This document shows positions 44,101-57,233 of a DNA stretch of 64,000 nucleotides, piece by piece. The notes beneath the pieces were generated by a model. The model saw only the letters and a list, made by a program, of their open reading frames with translations. It was not told where the DNA came from and searched no databases. Each line of letters starts with the position of its first letter. Position 1 is the first letter of the stretch. This DNA comes from Beta vulgaris subsp. vulgaris (lineage: Eukaryota > Streptophyta > Magnoliopsida > Caryophyllales > Amaranthaceae): NCBI RefSeq assembly GCF_026745355.1, contig NC_079202.1:38342543-38406542 (forward strand), in the 5' to 3' direction. The translations under genes and the position numbers were made by a program.

Positions 44101-44441
44101 TATAATTTTCGTGTTTTCTTTTCTGTTCACATCTAAAATACAACACGACTTACCAACTTAATACTGTAAATGTTGCTAACTACAATAAACTAACATATAA
44201 CAATATTATCCTTTTGAACTCCAAGTTATTCAAAATCGTTTTCCGAAATATACTTGTAGATTAAACGCGTCTAAAATATTGTTGAATTAACATATAATAT
44301 CAAGAATAATAAAACTACTAAAATATCGTTAATTAAAATATAAACTTCATATTCCAACTTAAATATAATAAAAAGATCTAACATCTATAATTCTGGATAA
44401 TAATAATAATTAGAACACTCTTAAAAATCTGGGTTGTTACA
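41176..44441 (-). repeat. Gypsy derivative LTR (3' LTR on the minus strand)
   Basis: TGTAACGCCTCG to GGGTTGTTACA on the plus strand. It contains four CCCGGGAGCCCCGGCCGG-type units (42270-42450), a CAACAAC-rich GC-richer block (43655-43920) and a T-run at 44041. ORFs here (41592, 43363, 43605-43922) recur in both LTRs and have no protein family features. Confidence 0.9.
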
Positions 44442-44454
44442 CTCTACCACCCTT
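44442..44454 (-). promoter_or_regulatory. Polypurine tract of gypsy derivative
   Basis: Reverse strand aagggtggtagag directly before TGTAACAACCC of the LTR. Confidence 0.8.
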
Positions 44455-45033
44455 ATAAGAAGTTTCGTCCTCGAAACTTGGAAACGAACATTTGAAGAAC
44501 CAATAATAAAAAAAAATCATGCGCAATTACAACAGACAACATGAAATACAACACAATTTGAGCTGTAACAATCATAAAAACATACGAGAGATTACATCAC
44601 ACCACCCTTAAAATAAAGTTTGACACCTGGAAAACAATCACAAAACTAGATCAAGACCAATATCAATATCCCAAAACGTAAGGCAAATGAAACAATTCCT
44701 AAGGTATAAATAAAGAAATTCTAATTCATTAACACCAACCTTGATATTTTTTTCCTAAATTCTTTGTTGCTAATAACCCAAATCAAAAGCGAAACTCCAA
44801 TAATCTCCTTTCGAATAGTTACATAATCCCCAATACAATACTTTACTTAATACTCAACTCGTATCTCCAACTTTCCAAAATACTCTTATCATCCATATGA
44901 CTATCTCCCAAACCAATACTAACTCTTATCTCTCAACTCGTATCTTATTTCTAGTAGCCCAAAACAAATTCCGATAAATCCCAAGAATCTTTTACCCCCG
45001 CTAGGTGGCTACACAGCACACGGTCGCAGGGTT

Positions 45034-45045
45034 GCTCTGATACCA
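45034..45045 (-). promoter_or_regulatory. Primer binding site of gypsy derivative, tRNA-Met
   Basis: Reverse strand TGGTATCAGAGC, three nucleotides from the LTR edge at 45049. Confidence 0.9.
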
Positions 45046-45048
45046 TCT

Positions 45049-48000
45049 TGTAACGCCTCGATCCTCAATCACAATTAGTACAAACCTTAATAAAATAGTC
45101 TCCTAATTTGACTCGAAATTTCGACAGCACTTCCTCTGAAAATTGGACAACCCAAAGTGGGAAATAATTTAAACCTGTTTACAAACTCAATAAAATATAA
45201 TATTCTTCATCTCAAAACCTAAAACCGTCAACGCTTTCGCGGAAACAACCTCAAGAGGGAATCAAGCCCAATGGCAATAATCAGTATTACAAACTAATCA
45301 AAGAAATCTTCAATCAAAACCTCAACAAGACCAATGGCACTAATCAGTATTACAAACTAATCAAAGAAGTCTTCAATCAAAACCTCAACAAGACTAATAT
45401 AACTAATACATATTTAAACCCAAGTACAATTTACATTTGGAAGTCTTCGAATATAAAGTTCCTCTATGAATTTCCGTCCTCACCTTAAACTTCGCGAATC
45501 CAACAAGAAACCTGCTCTAATGTCAACTGCTCACCATTATACAAAGTATATGGATCATTACAGGTTCAACCCCACACGGGAAAGAACAACACAAACAAAA
45601 CACAAACATAACACATGTCAGCAAAAGCTGAGTACCAACACTCTACCTTAAGCAAAACCAGAAAACATCAAGATATATACTTCAAAAGATAAAAGTACTA
45701 CTCAAATTCTAATTATATTCTTATATAAAGTTTCCCTTTTATAAACTTTCTATGTCAATCTATATCCATTCAAAGCCAAAGGATTACGTATTTCGTAGCT
45801 ACATTAATTATATTCAATGCTCGTAATCATCAAGTTCCAAAACAAATTACATAGTCATGATAAGTAAAAGAACCATATAAATCATGCAGACAAGAATATA
45901 GTCAAATAGAGTTACCAATTCGATAAGTTTCATCACCGAAATCACAATGTAATCGAGTAGCATGTTCACGACGTTCGAGTATCCTAATATATTAATAATG
46001 GATTCATCGAGTCCATAATCACGAGTAATTCATCTTTGATAATCAAATACGAGACTTGGAATAAATATTAGTTATTATCAAGTTCAAAGATCATTTCATC
46101 AAACAAGAGTTATCAAATAATCCAAAGATCAAGTCAGAGTGGATCCGGGAGCCCCGGCCGACCCACTAAATAGCAAATGATAGACCCGGGAGTCCCGGCC
46201 GGTCTATAATAATGTAAACCCGGGAGCCCCGGCCGGTTTACCAATAATATCAATGGCCAATAACCTATAGTGTGCACACCCCTCAACTCAAGCTTTTATG
46301 TGACCGGGAGCCCCGGCCGGCCACGCTAGAGAAAAGGACGGTTTAGTATCTTCCACATGCGGCGAATATCAATCAATCCAATATCTTCCAATTCGGGCGA
46401 AGATAATATAACAAAACATCTATATTTCCAATAGTTAGTCCATGTAATCTTTCATTTTCCACGATTGATATCTTTTAAGAAATCAAGAGCAAAAAGATGT
46501 AATCTTTCTTTCACAATGATCCAAAAATCAATAATCTCTCTAAGAATCAATTTCTAAAATCAATCAAACCAAATAATGTTTCTCAGGGTTCCAAAATCAC
46601 ATGAGCGAACCCATATATTTAACAACATTATAGTTCATAATATATATTTCAATCCAAATCAAATCTACACAAATCCAAATCTTTTTTTTTTTTTTATGTA
46701 AGTGAAACCACTAACAATTCAACGCATACACCTTTATGTTTACATCAATAAGTCAAGAGACCAATATATATTTCATAAAATCTATCACCATTAAACATAA
46801 CACAACTCACATGACTCGTATTATCCCTCTATAAGCACGCTAACAGATTACTAATTCACAAGACATAGAGGATTCATTCACTTTCCCTTCAAGCTACTAA
46901 TGATTACATTTTAAACTTTACCGAGGTTCACTATATCCTAGATCAATTACACGAAACTACTTTTAAATTACTACAAATTCCATATTTTGAACTCTTTCAT
47001 AAATAACAATCTGATTGTGGACCTACAGCTTCAGTAATCACATAAGAAAAAGCTATTACTTTGCATAATACAAGGATTGATGTATTAAGATTATAACTAG
47101 TCTTCCTTGTCCTAAAGTATCATTATGAGATTCAGAAATCTTTGAGACTACAATTCACTCATTATGCTATTTCTAATAAATCTAAAATTTCAAGGTTGTA
47201 CTATAGTCACCCAGTTCAACTGCTTTTCACCATATGTTCTCAAAACTAACTCAACGTAATTCTGGTTTAATCACCATCAGAAACATAATCCTTACATGCA
47301 TTCATACTTCAATAAGTCAAAGCACTTATATGCAAAATCAGTATCTCAACCTCACCAAGGTTCAAGAAATAAAACAAAGAGAAGAACAAGGTAAGTGTGG
47401 CACAATTTCAGTTTTAAAATCATTAACAAACAAGAACTAATATACTAACAATCAAACATCTTTTAAGCCAACAAATTAACTCAATCTTCAAATTTTCCAT
47501 AAAAGAAAATAAAGAAAAGAGGATAAGTGTGGCACCTCACGACGGGCAAACTCGAGCGACCCGCCACCACAATCGGAGCTCTGGGGTCCACGAAGCAACA
47601 ACGAAGACAACAACACCACACAACAACAAACAAGGAGAGAGAGAAATTCAGAGTACCGCGCACGGTGGCAGCACCAGCAACGCCGCCACAGAGTAACAGC
47701 AGCAACACGTAACACAGCAGAGGAGAGAGGAAAAAGTAGGGAGCAACACCGCTAGCTTGTGGTGGCAGACGACGAAGCTCCGACGAGCCTAGGGAAACCG
47801 ACGAGTTCCAACAGCAACCCAGGGAAGAGAAATAGAGACGGTGCTCAAGGTGGAAGAGAATGAATGAGGGTTTGGTTTTCCATGGGAGAGAGAAACAGTA
47901 GGGGGGTTTTTTTTTTTTTTTTTCTTTTGTTTCTTGACCAACTAAAACAATAAAAGGGGTGGTGTTTACAATTTTCGGGTTTTCTTTTCTGTTCACATCT

Positions 48001-48307
48001 AAAATACAACACGACTTACTAATTTAATACTGTAAATGTTGCTAACTACAATAAACTAACATATAACAATATTATCCTTTTGAACTCCAAGTTATTCAAA
48101 ATCGTTTTCCGAAATATACTTGTAGATTAAACGCGTCTAAAATATTGTTGAATTAACATATAATATCAAGAATAATAAAACTACTAAAATATCGTTAATT
48201 ACAATATAAACTTCATATTCCAACTTAAATATAATAAAAAGATCTAACATCTATAATTCTGGATAATAATAATAATTAGAACACTCTTAAAAATCTGGGT
48301 TGTTACA
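45049..48307 (-). repeat. Gypsy derivative LTR (5' LTR on the minus strand)
   Basis: Partner of 41176-44441. It differs by scattered substitutions and by several single-base deletions (e.g. tgaccgggag vs tgacccgggag near 46303). Confidence 0.9.
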
Positions 48308-48312
48308 CAAGG

Positions 48313-48945
48313 TCTCAACAAGGCCTAAGGGTCTGAAAAAATTGGACCCTGACCCAATCCCTTAGGGTTTAGAGGGTCTAGAGGGTCCAGGCCTAAATTC
48401 TCTATTTTGCCAAATTTCCATCATTATTAATATCAATAATCATCTGAAATTCGCATGAAACAAACACAAAAAATCGCATGAAACAAACACAAGAATTCAC
48501 ATGAAACAAACACAATATAAATTGAAAAAATGAAACAAAAACAAACTTATAAATTGAAAAAAAAAAGAAACAAACACAATTCACAAACATATAAACTGAA
48601 AAAAAAAACGAAACAAAGTGAAAAAAAGAAACAAACACAACTTACATAAGAGGTCAAAATGGGTGTTTTGGTGTTTTAGTTTAGGTTTTAGTCCTTTACA
48701 AAATCAGTTTTTTTTTTAAAAAAAAAGTTAAAATCTATATATTTAATAAGTTTAGGGTCAAAGAATCGGGTCTGGGTCCAAAATTTTAAGACTCGGACCC
48801 TAAAAAATTCACTTGGACCCAGACCCATACTCGGACCCGGACCCTTAGGGTCTGAAAAAGTTGGACCCAGACCCTTAAATTAGGGTCGGGTCCAACAGGA
48901 TCCGGGTAGCTAGGATCCTGGACCCATGCCCATCCCTAGCGTAAA
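48313..48945. other. Repeat-like DNA rich in gggtcc/ggaccc
   Basis: Complementary ggaccc and gggtcc phrases at both ends (48346-48400 and 48770-48925), with several AAACAAACACAA units between 48460 and 48640. Possibly a hAT-like MITE of the type at 37654; termini not defined. Confidence 0.4.
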
Positions 48946-49851
<906 letters not shown>

Positions 49852-50087
49852 TACTTCTTTTGTTTCTTTTTAATATGTATTTTTAATATGTTTCTTTTTA
49901 ACTTATACAATGTTGCTTTTTCTATTTTTGGTAACATGTCTCATATAATTATTCCTCCTATTCGATCCATGTGGTCATATTTTTAATATAATACTCCACT
50001 TCATAATTTCTCTCTCACTTTTGGACTTTCTCCTTTATTTTCCCCCAAAATGAAGTAAATAAATTTAGAAAAAAGAGAGGGAGTATA
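49852..50087. mobile_element. Stowaway-type MITE (degenerate)
   Basis: Left acttcttttgtttcttttta and right (reverse) actccctctcttttttctaa. It contains ttggtaacatgtctcatata and ctttttctatttttggtaac, complementary to parts of the 50283 element. Confidence 0.55.
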
Positions 50088-50282
50088 TAGCTAAAAATAT
50101 ATCCTTTACGACATATTTGGTGTGTGCAAATAAATGGTATTTGGTGTGTGTAAATAAGTGGTAATATGCCAATGGCGATACTCATGCCTATGGTGAACAA
50201 AAACACAAATTGATGAACTTTTAACCTTGACATGAACTTTGCAATTTAAAAAATATACTCCCTTCATTTTATCTCTATTATA
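50088..50282. other. Unassigned DNA
   Basis: A short duplication, tttggtgtgtgcaaataaat and tttggtgtgtgtaaataagt, occurs at 50115-50160. Otherwise nothing recognised. Confidence 0.35.
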
Positions 50283-50559
50283 CTACATCCGTTTCTTTTT
50301 AATTTACTCACTTCACGTTGGGAAGAATCAAGGAGAAACTGCAAAAGTATAGAGAAACTGAAAAGGTGGAGAGAGAAATTGAAAAGAGAGAGAGATAAAC
50401 TAAAAAGTAGTCAAAATATTAAAAAGTAGATGACATGGATGGAAAAAGAGGAGAAAGTAGATGTGATATGTTACCAAAAATAAAAAATGCAACAGTGTAT
50501 AGATTAAAAATAAACAGATCAAAAAGGAAAGTGTGTAGATTAAAAAGAAACGGAGGGAG
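50283..50559. mobile_element. Stowaway-type MITE
   Basis: Left ctacatccgtttctttttaa and right (reverse) ctccctccgtttctttttaa, with TA on both sides (50281-50282, 50560-50561). Purine-rich interior. Confidence 0.85.
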
Positions 50560-50766
50560 TATAAGCCAAAGGGGAATTATGGTGTCCCACCTATGAAAAG
50601 GACTTATATACCCCTAATTTCAAACATTGAAAAAAACCTATATAATATTTCTCATTCATTTCTTGATTTACAATTATGTATAATAAGGAAAGTTGTAAAA
50701 CGAGAAAACTAACATAAAAATATTTTTGTAAGTGAGTTCAGACCAATATCTTGTTGTAATGTAATT

Positions 50767-51330
50767 TGCAAATGCATTACCAAGATACTTTGTAATAGGC
50801 TGAGGGATGTTTTACTTGATATCATTATGGAAATACAAGGAGCTTTTGTTCATAGTATATATATTACTCATAATATCTGATATTTGTGGATATTATGAAA
50901 CATTATGGAAGGAGTAGTGTCAGTCCTAGTTTTATTTTGAAGATAGGCATGAGGAAAGCATATGACACAATGGAGTGGGATTTCCTTGAAGATATGTTGT
51001 TGGCTTTAGGCCTCCTTGCTATATTCACACACCTCATTATGGTATGTGTTACTTCCCCTAAATTTTCTCTTATGGTGAATGGCTCACTTCATGGTTATTT
51101 TGCTTCTAAGGGAGGACTCGGGCAAGGAGATCCCCTCTCTCCTTTATTGTTTGATGTGTGGATGGAGTATATCTCTAGGATACTCAAGAAGATTAGTATA
51201 AAGCTTGAATTTGATTTCCATCCAAGATGCTTCTTACCCATCTTTATTTTGTTGATGACTTGTTCTTGTGTAGCAAAGGAAACTTTCAATCTATGTTGTT
51301 GCTGCAACAAGGTTTCAAACTTTCAATTTA
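50767..51330 (+). pseudogene. LINE-B reverse transcriptase fragment
   Basis: The plus strand reads CKCITKILCNRLRDVLLDII, QGAFVH, then MRKAYDTMEWDFLEDML (RT domain A; YD is the first metal-binding Asp), GLGQGDPLSPLLF (domain B) and, after a frameshift, FVDDLFLC (domain C, the catalytic Asp pair). This is the L1-type RT order. In-frame stops at ~50877 and ~50912 and frameshifts make it inactive. Downstream the thumb is missing, replaced by unrelated DNA from ~51331. The upstream LINE part is lost next to the MITE at 50283. Confidence 0.85.
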
Positions 51331-52037
51331 TACAAACGAAATTAAATGAAAAAAATAAAGTAATTAATCAAATCTAAAATTACAGAGTATAAACTAATTA
51401 AGAGAAAAATAAGAAACGAAAAACGAGAATTAAACGAAATTAAACCTAGGTCAAGAATAATATGAAATTACATGATAATAATCACCACAAAAATTTTAAA
51501 AAATCAACTAAAAAACGAAAAAAGCCGTTTCGAGGAGGTGAAGACTAGATCTAGGCGCCGTCGAAGACTAGGACGCAGTCGTTTCCCTTCGTGGTTGGTG
51601 GCGTTGGCTTTGGCGGTGTGTCATTAGGGTTTCGTGGCTTGGCGTTGGTGTTTGAGAATGACAGAGGAGAGAGAAGGATGTGTGGTGGTGGTGTTTGAGA
51701 ACGACAGAGGAGAGAGGAGCGAGGAAGGAAGGATTGAGGGAGAGGAGGATGTGCAGTAGGCACCGTGAATGAGAGAGAATTAGGATTAGGGTTGAGTGAG
51801 GAGGGTTATGTGGGTTGGGGTTGTAACAGAAGGAAATAGGCCGCACGTTTTTTTAAGAAAATCTGATGCGATCCTAGGAACCGCATCAAATTCTTAAAAA
51901 ACTGCATCAGTTTTATTAATCTGATGTGGTCCACAAGAGAACCGCATCAGATTTCCTTCCATCTTTCCTTCCCATTTTTTAATTGATTTTCCGATGCATC
52001 TGTTACTAAGTGACAGATGAGGTTTTTTCCACTAGTG
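51331..52037. mobile_element. CACTA-like right part, copy 2, inside LINE-B
   Basis: Ends ttttttccactagtg at 52037 with tgatgcgatcc/ccgcatca subterminal motifs. It parallels 40371-41075 from about 51570 on (ggacgcagtcgtttccc…). The left boundary near 51331 is unclear. Confidence 0.5.
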
Positions 52038-52567
52038 ATGTTTGGGTCGTGGAGAAGAAATTGGACAACATGTGGGTGAAATGGTTCCATCCTGTCTACA
52101 TTAAAGATCATATTTGGTGGGATTATCAGCCCACCGCCTCAGCAAGCTGGTATTAGAGACAGGTTTGTGCTGTGTGGGATAAATCGAAAATACACTTCCG
52201 TAGTACTCAACTCCAACAAATGCAACACTACTATGTTAAGAAGGTTTATGAAACCTTAGTTGGGGAACAGATTATTATGGATTGGAGAAGAGTTACTTAG
52301 AACAGGTTGGTGTTCCAAAGCACCAATTCTGCTCTTGGCTAGCAAGGAAGAAAAGACTGAAAACTAAAGCTCAGTTATTCAGTTGGGGAGTATGTCAGGA
52401 TGATTTTTGTATGGTATGTGGATCTGAATCTGAGACACATACAAACCTGTTTTTTCAATGCCACTTCAGCCATGAGTGCCTGGTTTCTTGTTAAACAATG
52501 GACTGGAATCGGAGGTCAAATGAATGATTTTAAGCAGATCATTAGTTGGATTGATGGTAGAAGAAGA
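52038..52567 (+). pseudogene. LINE-B ORF2 C-terminal zinc-binding domain (zf-RVT)
   Basis: Reads WVKWFHPVYIKDH, ASWYWRQV, then FCSWLARKKRLKTKAQLFSW and CMVCGSESETHTNLFFQC. C-x2-C…H…C is the zf-RVT motif at the C-terminus of plant LINE ORF2. An in-frame stop replaces a Trp near 52299. The frame is cut by the copia element after GRRR and continues at 57840. Confidence 0.85.
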
Positions 52568-53137
52568 TGTAAGTTCTATTGACTATTAATCTAGAAATAA
52601 TAGCAAACAATAATAGAACACCAAATAACAAAGCAGGAAAGAATACACAAGAACTTTTACGTGGAAACCCAAGAACTGGGAGAAAAACCACGAATATGCA
52701 CTAGGAATCGATGAATATTCAAGAAAGATTACAAAAGCGCTCAAGAACTCTCTCTAATGCTCTCTCTCTCTAATATGTAAATAATGATGAAGAATACAAT
52801 TAATGACGTATTAGGGCACCTATTTATACCCCTCCTTGGAAAACACGTTTACGGAAAATGAAACCGCGTAAAAGCAGCCCCGCCTGATCGGGTCGGGCGG
52901 CCCACGCCCGATAGGGCGCTTAACGCCAAAAGGAAACTTGCCTCGGGCCCGACCGGGCAAGACAAGCCCGAGTACAGAAATCACCTGCTACCAATTTGGT
53001 TACGACCCCGATCGGGCGGCCTTGCCCGACCCGATCGGGTGAACCCCTTTTTAGCTTTTTTGAGGCATTTCTTCGACGCAACCTTTCTTCACACCTCATA
53101 CACCTCTATGAGCTTCGTATGAACCATATACCCAACA
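52568..53137 (-). repeat. Copia-2 3' LTR (minus strand)
   Basis: TGTAAGTTCT to CCCAACA on the plus strand. Contains several GC-rich palindromic blocks of the type gcccgatcgggcg. Confidence 0.85.
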
Positions 53138-53234
53138 ATCTTCCACTTGGAGATAGGTGTATATGAAGAAAAACTTTATACCTTCATCATCCTCTCATTC
53201 ATCTCAACTCCTAATCCACCACCTTCCCAAATAA

Positions 53235-53700
53235 TCAACGAAGGCCAACTAAGGTCCTGCACAACCTTAGTTTATCAGAACTCACACTCTTAGTGAGCAT
53301 ATCTGCTGGATTCTTAGCACCCAACACTTTCTCCAGACTCAACTCATTCTCCTCCACCAAACTCCTGATGTAGTGAAAACGCTTACGAATGTGCTTAGTC
53401 CTACAATGATACATGGGATTCTTACCCAAATGCACTGCACTTTTACTATCACTATAAAGTATCACCTTCTCCTGTTTAATACCCATCTCCTCAAGAAAAT
53501 TGATCAACCATACCATCTCCTTACCTGCCTCCGACATAGCCACATACTCAGACTCTATAGTAGACAAAGAGATACACTTCTGTAACTTGGACATCCAACT
53601 CACTGTAGTAGAGACATATCCTAACGTGCTTTTGCTTGTATCGATATCTCCACTGAGATCAGCATTAACATAACCCTCAAGCTTTACTTTCTTCTGCTAA
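53235..53700 (-). pseudogene. Copia-2 RNase H
   Basis: The 122-codon frame to 53603 reads QKCISLSTIESEYVAMSEAG, YSDSKSAVHLGKNPMYHCRT and GAKNPADMLTKSV: the copia RNase H catalytic Glu (TIESEY) and Asp (YSDSKSA) and the conserved C-terminus. The first RNase H block, upstream to ~53700, is in another frame (YVNADLSGDIDTSK-like). Confidence 0.85.
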
Positions 53701-54740
53701 AAACAAAGCCCCATACTTGAAGTTCCCTTCAAATACCTTAGTAACCACTTTACAACATCCCAATGTTTCTCACCTAGATTAGAAACAAACCTACTCACAA
53801 CTCCCACTGAAAAAGCAATATCTGGCCGTGTGCACACCATGGCATACATCAAGCTACCAACAGCTGAAGCATAGGGAACAGTGGCCATCCGCTCCTTTTC
53901 TAGATCTGTAGTTGGTGAATGCTCCCCTAATTTGAGATCACTAGGAAGCGGTGAATTTCTGGGTTTAGCATCTCCTACATTAAACTTCTTCAGCACCTTA
54001 AGAATATAATCCTCCTGAGACAACTTCAACATACCAGTAGACTTGTCCCTGAAAATCTTCATGCCCAAGATTTGTGTAGATTCACCCAAATCCTTCATCT
54101 CAAATACTTGTGACGAGCTTTCCTTCACATCCATTTATCACATCCATACTTGTACCACAAACAGCATATCATCAACATACAGAAGTAATAAACATAACAT
54201 TTCATACCTCTGAAAGTAACAACAATGATCACTATCAGCTCTCTTAACCCACTGCTACACATGAAGTGTCAAACTTTATGTACCACTGTCTAGAAACCTG
54301 CTTCAATACATATAAGCTCCTCTTGAGCTTGCACACCAAGTTCTCCTTTCCCTGAACTTTAAAGCCATTTGGTTGCTTCATGCAAATCTCCTCCTCCAGA
54401 TCACCATGTAGAAACGCAGTCTTAACATCCATCTGTTCTAAGAACAAATTTTCAGCAAGCAACAATAGCCAACAGATAGAATAGTAGTCATTCACAACAG
54501 GAGCAAATATTCATTATAATCTATACCCTCCTTTTGTAGGAACCCCTTTACTACTAATCTGCCTTATACCTGACACTTCCATCAGGCTCTTTCTTCATCG
54601 AAGATCCACTTGTTGCTAAGTGCTCTCATACCTGAGCAATGCAGACAACTCCCATGTCTAATTCTTTTCCAGGGACTGCATCTCATCTTTCATGGCTAGC
54701 TCCCACTTAGATGAATCAGTCGAATTTATTGCTTCCCTGT
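53697..54740 (-). pseudogene. Copia-2 reverse transcriptase, frameshifted
   Basis: Pieces: LEQMDVKTAFLHGDLEEEIC and LVCKLKRSLYVLKQVSRQWY (54244-54495), the RT palm A region. MDVKESSSQVFEMKDLGEST and GMKIFRDKSTGMLKLSQEDY, then VGSLMYAMVCTRPDIAFSVG (53697-54134). The catalytic YVDDMLF-type site lies between, near 54165-54185, but is disrupted (cttctgtatgttgatgatatgctg on the minus strand preserves VDDML). Multiple stops. Confidence 0.8.
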
Positions 54741-56360
54741 ATGATTATGGTTCACCTGCATCAGTTAGTAACAGATAATACATAGAAGGTGAATATCGAA
54801 TAGGTGTTTTGGACACCCTTGTGGATTTTCTCAAGTCAACTTGAGAGACTATTCTCCTTGTACTAGAACTAGAGCCTCTTGGTTGTATAACAATAGTACC
54901 ATCTGAATCACCAAGCTGTGAGATATCTAACTCATCAGAATCAGACCCTGCAGGAGTGTGAACTTCATCTCTATGTTGCTGAACCCGTTCTGGAACAATG
55001 ACATCCCTTCCATCAATGCCACTTATCTCCACGAACTCCTTCTCCTGAACTCCCACTACTTCATAATCTAGATTTATCACCAATACATCCTTATACAGCT
55101 TAGTCTCATCAAATGTGACATCACAGTGTCTCAAAATCTTCCTACCTTTTGGTTCCCAACATCGATATTCATACTTCTCAGAATCATACCCAATAAAATA
55201 ACATTTAACGACTTTTGGGTCTAACTTATCACGTTTCTCAGACTGAACTTATGCAACACACAAGTAGTTTTAGGAAAGAAAGATTTACGTCCTTTCCACT
55301 CCAAACCTCCTCTAGCAACTTGAACTCTAATGGAACTGATGGTCCTCTATTGATCAAATAAGCTGTTGTACTAACTGAATTTGCCCAGAAAGTCGTAGGT
55401 AGCCCTGCATGCAACCTCATACATCTAGCCCTATCAGGCAGTGTCCTGTTCATTCTCTTTGCAACTCCATTCTGTCGAGGTTTTCCTGGAACTGTCCTCT
55501 TCAGAATAATAATGTCGTTCTCCTCACAAAGTTTTGTATACTCTACCAACTCATACTCACTTCCATTATCAGACTTAATGCACTTAATCTTCTTTCCAGT
55601 CTGATTCTCGACCTCAGCTTTCAACTTCCTGAACGTTTCATAAAGTTCATATTTCTTCTTCATGAAGTATACCCATACCCACCTGATGTAGTCATCAATG
55701 AAAGTAACAAAATAAAGTGAGCCTCCAAGGGATCTGACTGGTGAAGGACCCCACAAATCAATGTGCACCAATTCTAGCTTCTCAGTTTTAAACTCTTTCT
55801 TGGCTTTTGTGAAAGTCACCTTTTTATGCTTGCCATAAACACAACTCTCACAAAATTCCATGTCAACTGATTTCAACCATGACAATTTACCACTCGAAAC
55901 TAAAATCTTCATCCCCTTCTCACTCATGTGACCAAGTCTAGTATGCCATAACTTGGTCTCATCAACTGTAGCTGCAGCAATCATGTCTGTGCACCCTGCA
56001 ATAGTGTATACAGTTCCCATCTTAGTACCTCTAGCCAAAATCATGGAACCTTTGGAAATTTCCCATTTTCCATCACAGAACATGGTTTTGTAGCCACATG
56101 AGTCCAATTGACTCACATAAATCAGGTTCTTTGCTGGGCCTGGAATGTACATAACATCATGCAGTTTTAAAGTTCCTCCGTTCGTAGTCCTGACAACCAC
56201 ATCTCCCTTCCCCATAATATCCAAGGTCTTATCATCAGCAAGATGGACCTTTCCTAACTTCTTTGCCTTGAAGTCATGAAACAGCTCCCTCATGGGTGAA
56301 GAGTGAAACGATGCCCCCGAATCTATGATCCACGATTCTATAGAACTATCAACACTCAAA
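54741..56360 (-). pseudogene. Copia-2 protease-integrase and linker
   Basis: The 373-codon frame 55238-56359 starts at SVDSSIESWIIDSGASFHSS (protease; DSG). It continues through LWHTRLGHMSEKGMKIL and CESCVYGKHKKVTF (integrase HHCC zinc domain), HIDLWGPSPVRSLGGSLYFV (first Asp), CIKSDNGSEY (second Asp) and GVAKRMNRTLPDRARCM. There the catalytic Glu of the usual VAERMNRT is Lys. After a break, 54745-55134 encodes the linker (MRHCDVTFDETKLYKD, RKSTRVSKTPIRYSP). Confidence 0.85.
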
Positions 56361-57201
56361 ATCAGAGCATCCTCAACCTCATTCGATGTAGAAAATACCT
56401 ATGAGTTGTCACTATCCTCCTATTTCTCATTATGGTCAGATTTTCCACCCTTCTTCTTGGGATGTGGACAATCCCTCTTTGGATGACCCTTCTCACCACA
56501 ATTCCAACAGGTAAAACTAGTCCTACCCTTTGACTTACTTCGAGCCCTTGACTTTGATCTCCCTTGAGAACTCTTCCCTTTTCCCTTTTATTTTCCTCTC
56601 CCTCTACCCTTTGCACTGTATGCTCCAGATGATTCTCCACTCTCCTTCCTTCGAATGCTCTCACTCAAAATCAGATCACAGACAACATCATAAACCAATT
56701 TCTCTTTTCCAGAGGAGTTACTAAAAGTAGTTACAATAGTTTCCCAAGCAGTAGGTAAAGAGGACAACAAAATTAGGGCTTTCACTTCATCCTCAAAGAC
56801 AATATTTACCGAAGTTACCTGACTTATTATTGAATTAAATTCATTAATATGTTCAGCACTAGAACTACCATTATTCATCTCTAAATCAAATAAATGGCGC
56901 ATCAGATATACCTTATTCATTGCCGAGGGCTTCTCATACATATCTGACACGGCTTTGATTAATTCCGACGTTGTTTTGATATCCTTGACATTGAATGCCA
57001 CAGTCCGAGCCAATGTCAATCGCACCACCGCTAGTGCCTGCCTATCGAGTACCTTTCACTTAGCCTCTTCAATGCCAGTCGGCTTTGTAGACAAAGGTTG
57101 AGACAGATTCTTTTGATATAAGACGTCTTCTATTTGCATCTTTTCCAATATCCAAAATCTGTTCCATTAAACTTCTCAATTCTGATCTTTGAATCCTCCA
57201 T
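56361..57201 (-). pseudogene. Copia-2 gag
   Basis: The minus strand starts MEDSKIRIEKFNGTDFGYWK at 57201. After frameshifts it has the UBN2-like core in 56588-57028 (SDMYEKPSAMNKVYLMRHLF, INEFNSIISQVTSVNI). A zinc knuckle CWNCGEKGHPKRDC lies near 56470-56512. The core frame ends in a stop after GRGRGK. Confidence 0.85.
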
Positions 57202-57233
57202 TGTAAATTATTCTAGATCTAGACAATAAACCA

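Larger units (their letters stand above)
44442..45048 (-). other. Gypsy derivative interior (607 bp, non-coding)
   Basis: On the minus strand it begins with the primer site and ends with the polypurine tract. No ORF over 60 codons. The middle is AT-rich. Confidence 0.8.
41176..48307 (-). mobile_element. Ty3/gypsy LTR retrotransposon derivative lacking gag-pol (Tekay/Del-like)
   Basis: Two LTRs of 3266 and 3259 bp (~99% identical by eye) bracket only 607 bp. A 5-bp duplication CAAGG flanks it (41171-41175, 48308-48312). Orientation is minus: a tRNA-Met primer site adjoins the right LTR and a polypurine tract adjoins the left. The interior begins (minus strand, 3' side) with ttcgaggacgaaacttctta and aagggtggtagag, a phrase typical of the pol end of Tekay/Del chromoviruses. 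No gag or pol remains, so it must have moved with proteins from an autonomous relative. Confidence 0.88.
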
